Below, piece after piece: positions 1 through 7,970 of a stretch of DNA of 35,721 bases; the first letter of the stretch is position 1; each line of letters begins with the position of its first letter. Both the position numbers and the translations under genes were made by a program. Origin of the DNA: Candidatus Poribacteria bacterium (GTDB taxonomy: Bacteria > Poribacteria > WGA-4E > PCPOR2b); NCBI GenBank assembly GCA_021295755.1, contig JAGWBT010000014.1:1-35721 (forward strand). The letters are read 5' to 3'. The notes under the pieces are model-generated. The model worked only from the letters and a program-made list of their open reading frames with translations, was not told the DNA's origin and did not search any database.

Positions 1-613
1 TCTTTGACATCAATTTCAACCTTGTAGGTTGTCTCGTTGACCATTTCCTGTCCTGCAACTGCGGTCAACGTTGCTGTCTGGCCGGCCACAGTTGCAACCC
101 AGTTGAGGTCGGTGCCCGCTTCATCGGTTAGTTTAATGGTGCCTGTGACGGGTTCGTCAAAATCGAACCGGAGACCGACCCCATTGATAAGCGCAGGATC
201 TACATCTGTATCGCCATAGGAGACTGTCCCACTCGTAATTGACGGAGGTACAACGTGAGCATGTTGAATTTCATAAGGACCAACTGTTTTAGAACCCTTT
301 GAACCGTCTCGGTTTTTCCACTCAATGTGTAGCATTACAGATTCCTCAGGTAAAGCAGGCTGTGCGCTCTATTTCCAATTGAGACCCGAACCTGTGGCGG
401 GTGTATCGTTGACCGTCACTGCTACAACTCCCTCATTAAACGTCAACGTGAACTCTGTGCGTGGGGGAACATACAAAACTCTACCAGCGTTTGTACGTGT
501 TGGTGGATCCATCACAACCTCTGTCGCAGAGGGGGGTCCAACATCATCTTCTGATTGCCGTGGATCCGTAACCTCTTCAGATAGATCGTCACCACAACCA
601 CTGATTATACCGA
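1..613 (-). pseudogene. Ig-like-domain lipoprotein, decayed tandem copy (runs off left edge)
   Basis: Reading minus strand, translation from about 613 gives a lipobox-like GIISGC, then an acidic/proline linker (EEVTDP...), a first Ig-like module (PPRTEFTLTFNEGVVAV) and a second one (LRFDFDEPVTGTIKL) that is still open at the window edge. It is a diverged copy of the neighbouring lipoprotein at 605-1325. No start codon or signal peptide precedes the lipobox: the copy begins abruptly in the middle of the lipobox, out of frame with the preceding copy. An in-frame TAG interrupts the first module after LNWK, where the intact copy reads LNWSAS. After the TAG the frame stays open to position 1. I read it as a non-expressed remnant of an unequal duplication. 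Function of the family is unknown beyond cell-surface Ig-like folds. Confidence 0.7.
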
Positions 614-1271
614 AGTAATCGTCGTCCGTAGAGCATTGCCAGCCCCATCATGGAAATCAATTTCAATCTTGTAGGTTGTCTCATTTGCAAGTTCCTGTCC
701 TGCAACCGCGGTCAACGTTGCTGTCTGCCCCCATACGTTTGCAATCCAGTTGAGGTCAGCACCTGTCTCATCGGTCAGCTTAACGGTTCCTGTGATGTCT
801 TCGTCGAAGTCAAACCGGAAGCCGCCGCCACTGATTGGAGCAGGGGCGACATCTACAGTTCCATCAGCTACCGTGCCATCCGTGATTCTCGGCGGCGTTG
901 TATCCGGGGCCCCTAACAGTATAAGGACCAACCACATGAGAGCCGGAACTACCGTCTCGGTTTGTCCAGCTAACGTTTAGGGTCAGGATTTGACCGTCTC
1001 CTTCCTGTAGCGCCAGCGATGCACTCCAGTTGAGGCCGGCTCCGGTGGCTGGGACACCATTGACTGTCACCGCTACAGCAGCCTCCTCGAAGGTCAGCAA
1101 AAACTGGGTATTGGGGGGAATTTCCCCACCCGCAGGAGGATCTACGAGAAATGGGGGTCCTGTGTGCGGAGGGACATCATCAGTTCGTGGAGGTGTGTCC
1201 CTGCTTGTTGTTGGATTGGACGGGTCCGTAACCTCTTCAGGTGGATCGCCATCGCAACCACCGATTATACC
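1..1271 (-). repeat. Direct tandem duplication, unit about 650 bp
   Basis: Positions 1-611 and about 650-1271 align along their whole length with scattered substitutions and small indels. Matching landmarks are GATTATACC at 603-611 and 1263-1271, and TCAATTTCAA near 9-18 and 656-665. The duplication junction falls inside the lipobox codons, so the left copy lost its promoter, start and signal peptide. Divergence is substantial, so the event is not recent. Confidence 0.75.
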
Positions 1272-1325
1272 GATAATGAGCATCCCAAATGTGATTAGGA
1301 TGGTAGTTCTTAACATTCTGTGCAC
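605..1325 (-). pseudogene. Ig-like-domain lipoprotein with a +1 frameshift
   Basis: The product starts MHRMLRTTILITFG, a short basic and hydrophobic signal peptide ending in the lipobox GIIGGC, so it should be a lipid-anchored envelope protein. A Pro/Thr-rich linker follows (about residues 24-60), then an Ig-like module (PPAGGEIPPNTQFLLTFEEA, about 62-130). The frame then runs off into a nonsense tail after VGPYTV, while a second Ig-like module (TPPRITDGTV... FDFDEDITGTVKL) continues in another frame to the TAA at about 605. The switch lies near 908-925, where the strand reads AGGGGCCCC. Removing one G restores VGPYTV-R-APDTTPPRITDG, matching the layout of the duplicated copy. It could be a true pseudogene or a homopolymer error in the assembly. 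SbsA/Big-type Ig domains are the closest fold I recognise; the ligand is unknown. Confidence 0.7.
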
Positions 1326-1976
1326 TGTTTTTTCCTTTCTGTGGAGTTTTTCCCACCAATAACTTTCTCTCTATATCAAACCTTTAACTGTGTGAAGTTC
1401 CAAACAGAAGAAAATCATCCGAGAGCTTGAATGTCAAGGTTGTGGTCGTAGAAAATGTGCCTTCTGATGGAGTTAGTTGATAGCTAGCAGGTAAAACATC
1501 CTGAGAAAGTGCAGACACGATAGATAATACCAATTCTGACAAAGGATAACGTATTGTTGAAACGTGAAACGTAAAACGTGAGGCGAGGAGGCGGGGGAGT
1601 ATGGCGGCGAGAGAAAGGGGAAGCGAGGAGGCGAGTTAAAAAACACGCTCCCTCACATACTCACACACCCGCTCCCATAAACCCTCTTTCCCACAAAACT
1701 TGATGCGACACAATTATTCAGAAACGGTATAAGATCGGCTCGATGATCCGATTCCGCTAATCATGTTCACCGGATTGCCTAGCGGTCAAATCCCTTATTT
1801 TTTCCTTGATTATTTCCTTATAATCGCCTATCATCCCCGAAAAATTAAGGCGCAAAGATATACGAGAAATAGAAGCTAGGGATGCGTAGGCATGCTGCGG
1901 GAAGGCACTAAAGCGAAATATAGAGGTTCATGTCAAAAGAAAGTGCAAAGCACGAATCGGAAGGGAAATAACAGCG
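1326..1976. other. Intergenic region with repeat debris
   Basis: No convincing gene. It holds a GTGAAACGTAAAACGTG heptamer run (about 1563-1579), a purine-rich stretch with repeated GCGAGGAGGCG (1581-1634), and at about 1929-1954 a solo CATGTCAAAAGAAAGTGCAAA motif that matches the left end of the family C element at 17621. It contains the unmapped promoters of the divergent lipoprotein and acetyltransferase genes. Confidence 0.5.
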
Positions 1977-2795
1977 ATGAATGCATCAAACCTTATTGAG
2001 GAACTTCGTCCGTGGCTGGACGAGAAGATTGGGGCAAAACTGGATTTGCTAGGTTCAGAACCGATACCGGTAGTTAAGACTGAGGAAGGAGCGTCAAGCC
2101 CGCTATTCGCGGCAAGAGTTGGTGAGCGCGGTCTTGTCACAACGGAAAGGAAGTGGCTCGAACAACTTAAACCGATCGTCGCAAACCTGAGTTTGGATGA
2201 GTTGTTCTCGACATTCGGCGGGTATGAGCTTGCGCGTGTATTGTTGCCTGATGGCTGCGGGGTGTGGGGACCGAGTTGGTTCTACGTCGGTGACGAAAAC
2301 TGTTTTCGGGATGCGGGGGATGACCGTCCTGTGCAGTTGTCTGCGGAAGAATTGGCTGAAACGGTCGATCATCGTATTTTCTGGCACTGCTTTGAGGATG
2401 AGGCGATGACTGGTTTCGGCATCTTCGAGGACGGTAAGTTAGTGTCACTTGCAGCGGTTCAGGCTGAAGATGACCGTGTTTGGGAAATCGGTGTTGATAC
2501 TGCGCCGGAAGCTAAAGGACGTGGGTTGGGGCGTGCCGTGGTCAGTGCAGCTGGACGTTGGATACTGGAAAATAATCGGTTCGTCTTTGCTTCAACTGCC
2601 CCTTGGAATGTCCGCTCTGCTCGCACACTTAGATCGGTGGGGTTGCAATTTATTATGTCGGTGATGATAGGAACCCCCGGACCGTTTTATGCAGCGCCGC
2701 AGCCGCTCGGCACTCCATATCCCGGCGCCGAGGTGTATAACTACTATCCCGACTGGGCTATCAATAAAGAGATCAAACCACCGCTAAGAGATTAA
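1977..2795 (+). CDS. GNAT-family N-acetyltransferase
   Basis: A 272-residue protein with a C-terminal GNAT fold that would transfer acetyl from acetyl-CoA to an unidentified amine. The acetyl-CoA pyrophosphate-binding motif A is clear at about residues 171-192 (IGVDTAPEAKGRGLGRAVVS, the Q/RxxGxG/A loop being KGRGLG). It is preceded by the beta strand pair around 146-165 and followed by the conserved NxxSxxxxxxxGF-like segment (WNVRSARTLRSVGLQF, about 208-223). The first 130 residues are not a GNAT domain and may set substrate specificity or dimerisation. GGAAGGG about 12 nt upstream supports the ATG. It stands alone, with a family A repeat 50 bp after its stop and a convergent AAC(3) gene beyond. 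Substrate cannot be told from sequence. Confidence 0.8.
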   Translation: MNASNLIEELRPWLDEKIGAKLDLLGSEPIPVVKTEEGASSPLFAARVGERGLVTTERKWLEQLKPIVANLSLDELFSTFGGYELARVLLPDGCGVWGPSWFYVGDENCFRDAGDDRPVQLSAEELAETVDHRIFWHCFEDEAMTGFGIFEDGKLVSLAAVQAEDDRVWEIGVDTAPEAKGRGLGRAVVSAAGRWILENNRFVFASTAPWNVRSARTLRSVGLQFIMSVMIGTPGPFYAAPQPLGTPYPGAEVYNYYPDWAINKEIKPPLRD

Positions 2796-2845
2796 TCAAC
2801 CGTTGGCACGAGTTGGCGAGGATATTGAGTTCATTTGTTCATTAC

Positions 2846-2964
2846 AGGACTTACGCAAATTTAGCACACGAGAGGTAGATTTTTTATTTTTAACCCCCTA
2901 AATCCCCCTTGTCAGGGGGACTTTGGAAAATCAGGGGGACTTATGAGCCCGCTGCGTAAGTCCT
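2846..2964. repeat. Family A MITE-like element A1
   Basis: Perfect 12-bp terminal inverted repeats, AGGACTTACGCA at 2846-2857 and its complement at 2953-2964. The interior has AATTTAGCACACG, an AT tract, then AACCCCCTAAATCCCCC and two AGGGGGACTT blocks that can form a CCCCC/GGGGG hairpin. No coding capacity. It sits between the convergent GNAT and AAC(3) genes. Confidence 0.8.
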
Positions 2965-3041
2965 AAGTTCTAAATTAGCATCACTGGTTAATCAGCGCAA
3001 GGGCTGTAGGTGCGCGTCTTTAGATAAGGAGAAGGGTTGCT

Positions 3042-3812
3042 TCAACCCGTTGGCCGGCTGTGGAGGTGTTTAGGAAGGCGTGTCTTCAGATAAGGGTCGG
3101 GATTTGTCTTGACTTCACGCAAGAGGGTATGGATATATGCCTGAATGCGAAAGAGTCGGCAGTTAGAATTTCCCAGCAATCCCCGGTCCAGGTTTCCTAC
3201 TTCGTCCCAGAATTCTCCAAGTAGCGGTCGATCCAGCGCGGGATAAGGCATTTCGGAATCCCGTTCAAGCAACTCATGCCAATAGAGGACTTCCACGAAG
3301 TGAACATACGTCGAAGTGTTGTAGTCAACACCGAGCATGAGCAGTTTTCCGTCGGCTTTATAAGCCTTCTGCATTGGGGAGTGTGTGCCGTAAGTTTTCC
3401 CCCACGGCTCATGGTCCCACGGTGATTTGTATCCCTCACGGCTGAGGTGGGTGCTCACAAACGCTTTCGCATTTTTCCCCCGTGCAGCGACCGAGTGGGA
3501 GTAGTGGTCGGAGCGGTAGGTGTTGGGCATCTGGCGGAAAAACTCGGTGAGCCATCCGACAGTGGACGGTGTCTTTTTGATGTTCCATGTGCTCACCCGC
3601 AACTCTCTTCCATCGAGGAGATTGAACGAGGGCATCAAGATGAGTCCCTCTGGTCCAACGGCATTCTCAAGCGCGCTGACCACAGTTCCTGCCCCACCCT
3701 CGACAGGTCCAAGACTTTTAAAGGAGGAGTGAATAAAGAGCGTATCCCCGAATTCAACGCCCAGGTTTTTCAGGTCATGTGTAAGTGTTTCACGTGTGTG
3801 TGGTGTTTTCAT
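3042..3812 (-). CDS. AAC(3)-family (Antibiotic_NAT) N-acetyltransferase
   Basis: A 256-residue member of the aminoglycoside 3-N-acetyltransferase fold, close to the usual 260-280 residues. Family blocks in order are GDTLFIHSSFKSLGPVEGG (22-40), GPEGLILMPSF (53-63), HSVAARGKNA (106-115), SPWDHEPWGKTY (130-141) and SPMQKAYKADGKLLMLGVD (145-163). The block containing HFVE (171-174) is the usual catalytic His/Glu area. Members use acetyl-CoA; many environmental homologues acetylate unknown amines rather than clinical aminoglycosides, so resistance cannot be assumed. AAGG lies 6 nt before the ATG. It is divergent from the SelA-like gene, with only 37 bp between starts. Family recognition is firm; substrate is not. 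Confidence 0.85.
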   Translation of the reverse strand: MKTPHTRETLTHDLKNLGVEFGDTLFIHSSFKSLGPVEGGAGTVVSALENAVGPEGLILMPSFNLLDGRELRVSTWNIKKTPSTVGWLTEFFRQMPNTYRSDHYSHSVAARGKNAKAFVSTHLSREGYKSPWDHEPWGKTYGTHSPMQKAYKADGKLLMLGVDYNTSTYVHFVEVLYWHELLERDSEMPYPALDRPLLGEFWDEVGNLDRGLLGNSNCRLFRIQAYIHTLLREVKTNPDPYLKTRLPKHLHSRPTG

Positions 3813-3849
3813 GGTAGCCTTATAATAACTGATCAGATTGGAAATATCT

Positions 3850-5018
3850 ATGGGAATTTACGAACAATTTGGAGTTACACCGATTATTAATGCCTCCGGA
3901 GCGGTGACTCGTCTCGGCGGTGCACCGATGCCCGATGAGGTGTTGAATGCGTTTAATAAAGCTGCCCGTGTGTCGGTGCCGCTTGAACAACTTCAGGCAG
4001 CTGCCTCCAGAGTTATTGCGGACGCGACTGGAACGGAAGCCGGTTTGGTTTCCGCCGGCGCTGCGTCCGCCCTGACTTTGGGCAGCGCTGCAATCTTGAC
4101 AGGCTACGACTTGGAACGAATGGAGCAGCTGCCGCACTGCGACGGATTTCCCAACGAGTTTATCGTTGCCCGCGAGCAGCGGAGCGGGTACTTGTTGAGG
4201 TCGGCTTCAACGAAATCGTCGCAAATGCAGGCGTGCGTCGAACTGAAGCGTGGGAGTATGAAGCTGCCTTTGGACCGAATACGGCAGGCGTCCTCTATGT
4301 ATATAGTCCGACCTCCAGACCTCCGCTCGAAGAGGTTGTTGATGTTGCACATCGGCATCAACTGCCTGTATTGGTAGATGCAGCGGGTGAACTTCCGCCG
4401 CGTAGCAACCTCAAGTCGATTGCGGCGACGGGGGCAGATTTGGTAGCGTTCAGCGGCGGCAAGTCCATTCGGGGTCCCCAGTCAACAGGGATTCTCTGCG
4501 GCCGGCGCGATCTCATTGGACCTGCCATTGTACAACTGTTGGATATGGACGACCATCTAGAACTCTGGAATCCACCGGCATCGCTCATTGACAAGGCAAA
4601 ACTCCGTGGCATCCCACGACACGGTATAGGGCGCGGCTTTAAGGTGTCAAAGGAGGAAATTATCGCCCTGCTTGTGGCGTTGCAGCTTTTCACCTCTGGC
4701 GCTTACGATGAAGAAGTCCCCAAGGCACATGCACGCCTCAACCGGATCGTGGAAAAGTTAAACGGTTCGCCCGCGGAATGCAGCCTCCGTGATAAAAAAG
4801 ATGGTGAAAGTCTCCCACTGCTGGAAATCACGATTGATGAAGTGGCTGTTGGTCGAGAGGCGATGGAGATCTGCCAAAGTCTCCGGAGCGGTGTCCCACC
4901 GATTTATGTCAGCCACGGTAGTCTCCGAGAAGGGAAATTGCTGATTAATCCATTGCACTTGAACGACACCAACACCGAAACGCTTGCCGAGAGGATTCGC
5001 CAAGAATTAAATCCTTAA
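3850..5018 (+). pseudogene. SelA-like PLP-dependent lyase/transferase, frameshifted
   Basis: The protein starts MGIYEQFGVTPIINASGAVT, the standard start of COG1921 fold-type I enzymes (SelA-like, including D-glucosaminate-6-phosphate ammonia-lyase relatives), so I prefer the ATG at 3850 over 3838. Frame 1 is good through NEFIVAREQRSGY (about 4200). The family sequence resumes in another frame at VLVEVGFNEIVANAG (about 4185-4230) and continues to the TAA at 5018. That second part holds the PLP lysine region AFSGGKSIRGPQSTGILCG and the DAAGE segment that contacts the cofactor. The junction seems to lack about ten residues, so this is more than a one-base slip. It is either a deletion-plus-frameshift pseudogene or an assembly fault. 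It is not SelA itself: the N-terminal SelA domain is absent and the length of about 390 residues fits the shorter relatives. Confidence 0.75.
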
Positions 5019-5053
5019 AATTAGGGCAGAAACCGAGTTATTGGCACGTACGA

Positions 5054-5072
5054 GCGGGGCAAGATGCCCCGC
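5054..5072. repeat. GC-rich hairpin in the 82-bp gap
   Basis: A perfect 7-bp stem GCGGGGC / GCCCCGC with loop AAGAT lies between the SelA-like gene and the peroxiredoxin-like gene. It is followed by CTACAG and no T tract, so it is not a classic terminator. It resembles the other interspersed CTAC-flanked hairpins in this window. Confidence 0.5.
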
Positions 5073-5099
5073 CTACAGTTTTATGAAGTAAGATAAATT

Positions 5100-5582
5100 A
5101 TGCCACGAAAAAACAAGATTCTCAACATCGGTGATAAGGCGCCGCTATTCACATTGATCTCTGTTCAGCGTGAGACCGTGAGTCTTGAGTCGTATCTCGG
5201 TCAACAGCCTGTCATCCTCGCCTTCTTTCGCGGAACGTGGTGACCGAACAGCCGTCGCCAGTTAGGAGACCTACAGCGCAACAGTAGTGAATACACAGAC
5301 TTGGGGGCTGCGGTGCTTAGCATTGTTGGTCAATGGCCCCGTGAGGTGCGTCGATATGCCGAAACGCATGACATCACCTTTCCGCTGCTCACGGATAAAG
5401 AGCGAGAGGTGATTAAAAGCTATGGGGTGTACCACTGGCTAGGCCTTGATGCGTATAATATCGCTCGCCCTGCGACATTCGTGATTGATAAGGATTTAAT
5501 TATCCGGTTCATGTATATTGGCTCACATCAGTTTGATCTCGCTAAACATGAGGATATCGTCGCAGCCTTGAAAGCACTTTAA
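5100..5582 (+). CDS. Peroxiredoxin/thioredoxin-fold protein with in-frame UGA at the redox Cys (candidate selenoprotein)
   Basis: Read through one TGA, this is a 160-residue AhpC/TSA-like protein. It opens with IGDKAPLFTL (10-19), has the strand-loop QPVILAFFRGTW (36-47), then codon 48 is TGA, followed by PNSRRQLGDLQ (49-59), VLSIVGQWPREVRRYAE, ITFPLLTDKEREVIKSYGV and the cis-Pro segment ARPATFVIDKD. In this family the segment normally reads RGTWCPxCRRQL, so the TGA falls exactly on the peroxidatic/redox Cys and the resolving position is Ser51. The 113 codons after the TGA are intact and family-like, and a SECIS-like hairpin lies just downstream. Against recoding: TGA is an ordinary stop for several neighbours, several neighbouring genes carry inactivating lesions, and no sel genes are in view. 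No good Shine-Dalgarno is visible. Without recoding, translation would end at residue 47. Confidence 0.55.
5256..5278 (+). promoter_or_regulatory. Candidate bacterial SECIS-like stem-loop
   Basis: Stem CGC (5256-5258) with GCG (5276-5278), an internal loop, then UAGG (5263-5266) with CCUA (5270-5273), and a 3-nt apical loop AGA with G at its second position. The loop lies 23 nt after the UGA at 5241-5243. Bacterial SECIS elements are small hairpins inside the coding sequence, about 16-37 nt past the UGA, with a G near the start of the apical loop. The fit is by eye; short stems of this sort also arise by chance. Confidence 0.4.
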
Positions 5583-5594
5583 GATAATCACAAC

Positions 5595-5750
5595 TATAGT
5601 AGACGTTAGAATTAGTTAGACACTCCGAATACACAGCCAACCCCCTAAATCCCCCTTATCAGGGGGACTTTGAAAATTTCGCGCAGGTTGGAGTTGTCCG
5701 TTCCAAGACCAGGATTGGTACATGTCTACTTATTTTTAGAATTCACGATA
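5595..5750. repeat. Family B MITE-like element B1
   Basis: Imperfect terminal inverted repeats of about 28 nt: the left end (5595-5623) has TATAGTAGACGTTAGAATTA, and the right end (5723-5750), read in reverse complement, starts TATCGTGAATTCTAAAAATA. The interior carries ACACAGCCAACCCCCTAAAT and a CCCCC/GGGGG hairpin. It ends 14 bp before the glycerophosphodiesterase start, so it makes up that gene's whole upstream region. Confidence 0.65.
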
Positions 5751-5764
5751 AAAAGAGGACTCAG

Positions 5765-6445
5765 ATGATTTTAACGGGACACAGGGGCGCAGCAAAACTT
5801 GAACCAGAAAATACACTGTTATCCATGCAGAAGGCGATAGATCTCGGTGTTGATCAGATAGAGATTGATGTGCATCTCACAAGCGATCAACACTTGGTGG
5901 TCATCCATGACACCACTGTGGATCGGACAACCGATGGACAGGGGGCAATCGCCGATTTTACGTTAGCAGAAGTGAAACAGTTGGACGCCGGCAAAGGGGA
6001 GCGTATCCCCACGCTACAGGAGGTGATGGATCTGGTGCGTGGGAAGGTGATTCTCCAGATTGAGCTGAAAGGTCCCGACACCGCTGGGCCGGTTATCCAA
6101 GCAGTCATACAGAACGACATGGAAAACGCGGTGCTTCTGACTTCGTTTATCCATGAACGGCTACGCGAAGCGCGTCAGCTTAATCCGAATTTGAGGCTAG
6201 GCGCATTGTGGGCGGATCCACCTCCCGATGCGTGTGAACAGGCAATTGATATGGGTGCGGAAGCGATACATATCCAACATCTGAACATTGACCCTCCGCT
6301 TGTTCAGCAAGCACATGCACACGGTCTCAAGATTCGTGCGTGGAATCCTGACACGGTTGAGGAGATACAGCGTGTTATCGATCTGGGGGTTGACGCCATT
6401 GGATCGAATCGTCCGGATCTGTTAATTGCGGTTGGACGCTCGTGA
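5765..6445 (+). CDS. ugpQ: Glycerophosphodiester phosphodiesterase
   Basis: A 226-residue GDPD-family TIM barrel that hydrolyses glycerophosphodiesters to sn-glycerol 3-phosphate and an alcohol. The catalytic set is visible: His6-Arg7 in TGHRG, Glu33 and Asp35 in QIEIDVHLTSD, and His48 in VVIHDTTVDRTT. The IELKG segment (about 97-101) supplies the further metal-binding Glu/Lys, and the barrel closes with IRAWNPDTVEEIQRVIDLGVDAIGSNRPDLL. There is no signal peptide, so it is probably cytosolic and UgpQ-like rather than the periplasmic GlpQ type. GAGG lies 6 nt before the ATG and directly follows element B1. The stop is TGA. The symbol is by family resemblance only. Confidence 0.88.
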   Translation: MILTGHRGAAKLEPENTLLSMQKAIDLGVDQIEIDVHLTSDQHLVVIHDTTVDRTTDGQGAIADFTLAEVKQLDAGKGERIPTLQEVMDLVRGKVILQIELKGPDTAGPVIQAVIQNDMENAVLLTSFIHERLREARQLNPNLRLGALWADPPPDACEQAIDMGAEAIHIQHLNIDPPLVQQAHAHGLKIRAWNPDTVEEIQRVIDLGVDAIGSNRPDLLIAVGRS

Positions 6446-6486
6446 TTCTAGCTGCTCAATACAAGAAAACTGAATACCCAAGTGTG

Positions 6487-7440
6487 TCAAAGGTCAACGT
6501 AGGAGGTATGTAACAAAGTTTTAACTCGGTCCCACTGTCCTAGCGACGAAGCACGCATAGCCATGAGTGTGGGAATTAGGCTAAGGTGCTCATCAGGTAA
6601 TTCGCAAATTTCCCGATACCCGTGCAAAAGAGCGTTGCACCGTTGTTGAAAACCGGGCCTTTCCCAAGGTCCCGCTAATATAACCGCCAGATCGTAAAGA
6701 TAGTATCCAAACCCACAGTCATCAAAATCAATAGGCAAAACTGCCTCAGTCGTGAAGAGTACATTGCCGAAACTCAAGTCCGAGTGAATCAATCCAAATT
6801 GGTCGGGACTTTTCCCAAACCGCTGTTCGACTTCCTGTAACTGTTCATGCAGCCTTCGTAGATACTCCTGAACGTCCTCTGGCAATTGCTTATAGGTAAC
6901 AGCCTCCTCCCCAAATATATTATCGGTTCTTAGTACGCTGGTAGAATCGTAAAGCGGTCTATCTAGTTCAAAAGCAGGCGTCCAGTGTTGAGCGTGATGG
7001 TGGAGTTTGGCAACTAGTTGTCCAAGCCTATAAAAGTGATGCGGTGAACGGTGATCTTGAGGAAGTATCTGCCCCTCAAGCCAAGAGAGAACTGTCACCG
7101 GATAAGGCGCCGGCATCCCGATTTGCTCCCCTACCACAATCATTTTTCCATCGAGGGAACGTTGTGGTATCTGCACAGATACTGTTGTCTCGTGAACAAG
7201 TGCCTCAAGCCAAGCTAATTCTGACGCTACTGCTGTCCGTGACCTTGCCCTGTGAATCCGCACCAGAAATCGTCCACGATCGCAGTCCAGACGAAACGTC
7301 GTATTCACGAGATGCTGTAGAAGGGTGAGCCGGTACTGGTTAAAACCGAATTTTTCTAGCGCAGCGTCAGCAAGTTTACGCAATCGATAAACCTGCTCTT
7401 TCTCTGGTAAATCCTCAAAATTATTACCGTTCAGGACCAT
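6487..7440 (-). CDS. APH-family (aminoglycoside phosphotransferase-like) kinase
   Basis: A 317-residue protein-kinase-like small-molecule kinase. The Brenner motif HSDLSFGNVLF gives His219, Asp221 (catalytic base) and Asn226; the metal-binding DFG-equivalent is IDFDDCGFG with Asp238. The N lobe has TTFRLDCDRGRFLVRIHR, in which the ATP-contacting basic residue is expected. The hinge region VTVLSWLEGQ and LGQLVAKLHHHA are also family-typical. It resembles SrkA or homoserine kinase type II-like members; the phosphate acceptor (antibiotic, sugar, amino acid or protein) cannot be assigned. The start region has only a weak GAGA ribosome-binding site. It is convergent with the glycerophosphodiesterase, with 41 bp between stops. 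Confidence 0.8.
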   Translation of the reverse strand: MVLNGNNFEDLPEKEQVYRLRKLADAALEKFGFNQYRLTLLQHLVNTTFRLDCDRGRFLVRIHRARSRTAVASELAWLEALVHETTVSVQIPQRSLDGKMIVVGEQIGMPAPYPVTVLSWLEGQILPQDHRSPHHFYRLGQLVAKLHHHAQHWTPAFELDRPLYDSTSVLRTDNIFGEEAVTYKQLPEDVQEYLRRLHEQLQEVEQRFGKSPDQFGLIHSDLSFGNVLFTTEAVLPIDFDDCGFGYYLYDLAVILAGPWERPGFQQRCNALLHGYREICELPDEHLSLIPTLMAMRASSLGQWDRVKTLLHTSYVDL

Positions 7441-7526
7441 TTCTGTTTCTCTGTGCTGGCATTATCCTGCCACAAATTGACCACAAGATTTGATAATGTG
7501 AGGAAGTTCGCTTATTTCAATACATC

Positions 7527-7657
7527 TATAGTGAATCTTAGAATTAATGAGACACTCCAAACCGGTGCGGTTAGGAAACCGCACCTACCGGCCCCGATAA
7601 ATCGGGATTGCTGCACAGAGGGGCGAAAGTGTCTATTTATTTTTAGAATTCACCATA
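7527..7657. repeat. Family B MITE-like element B2
   Basis: Left end 7527-7555 (TATAGTGAATCTTAGAATTA...) and right end 7629-7657 are inverted copies matching at about 22 of 29 positions. The interior differs from B1: it carries a GTGCGGTT/AACCGCAC hairpin (7564-7583) and a CCCGATAAATCGGG hairpin, so these ends have been reused around different cargo. It lies about 90 bp upstream of the APH gene start. Confidence 0.65.
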
Positions 7658-7696
7658 ATCCCCACCCTCAAGCAAAAATTCAGCAATTTGATTCTC

Positions 7697-7964
7697 AGGC
7701 CTTACACAAATTTAGCACACGGCGTGAGATTTTTTTTGGCTCATGTAAAAAGAGAATGCAAAATATGAAGTGAAGGGCCCCTTCGTCCCCCCTTAATCCC
7801 CCCACAAGCGGGGGGAGAGTAACCCCTGATAAATCGGGTTGCAAGTGTTTGTGGCTTTTGCTGCACTAATTCTTAACATGAGCGTTTTTTTAACCCCCTA
7901 AATCCCCCTTGTCAGGGGAACTTTGGAAGATCAGGGGGACTTATGCACCAACTACGTAAGTCCT
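7697..7964. repeat. Family A element A2, carrying a nested family C element
   Basis: Degenerate family A ends (AGGCCTTACACA at 7697-7708; ACGTAAGTCCT ending 7964). From about 7738 to 7884 a second element is inserted in the AT tract. It has inverted ends GGCTCATGT and ACATGAGC, with TGCA-containing subterminal sequence on each side. Removing it leaves an A1/A3-like sequence (AGCACACG, T tract, AACCCCCTAAAT). Flanks ATTCTC (7691-7696) and ATTCTA (7965-7970) look like a 5-6 bp target duplication. The element ends 6 bp before the M16 stop codon. Confidence 0.7.
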
Positions 7965-7970
7965 ATTCTA

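Noticed and set aside
3042-3812. Clinical aminoglycoside resistance determinant
   Set aside because: The AAC(3) fold is clear, but environmental members act on many amines and there is no integron or resistance cassette context.
5639-5675. CCCCC/GGGGG hairpin as a simple terminator of the peroxiredoxin-like gene
   Set aside because: It belongs to the interior of family B and A elements at many sites, and no U tract follows.
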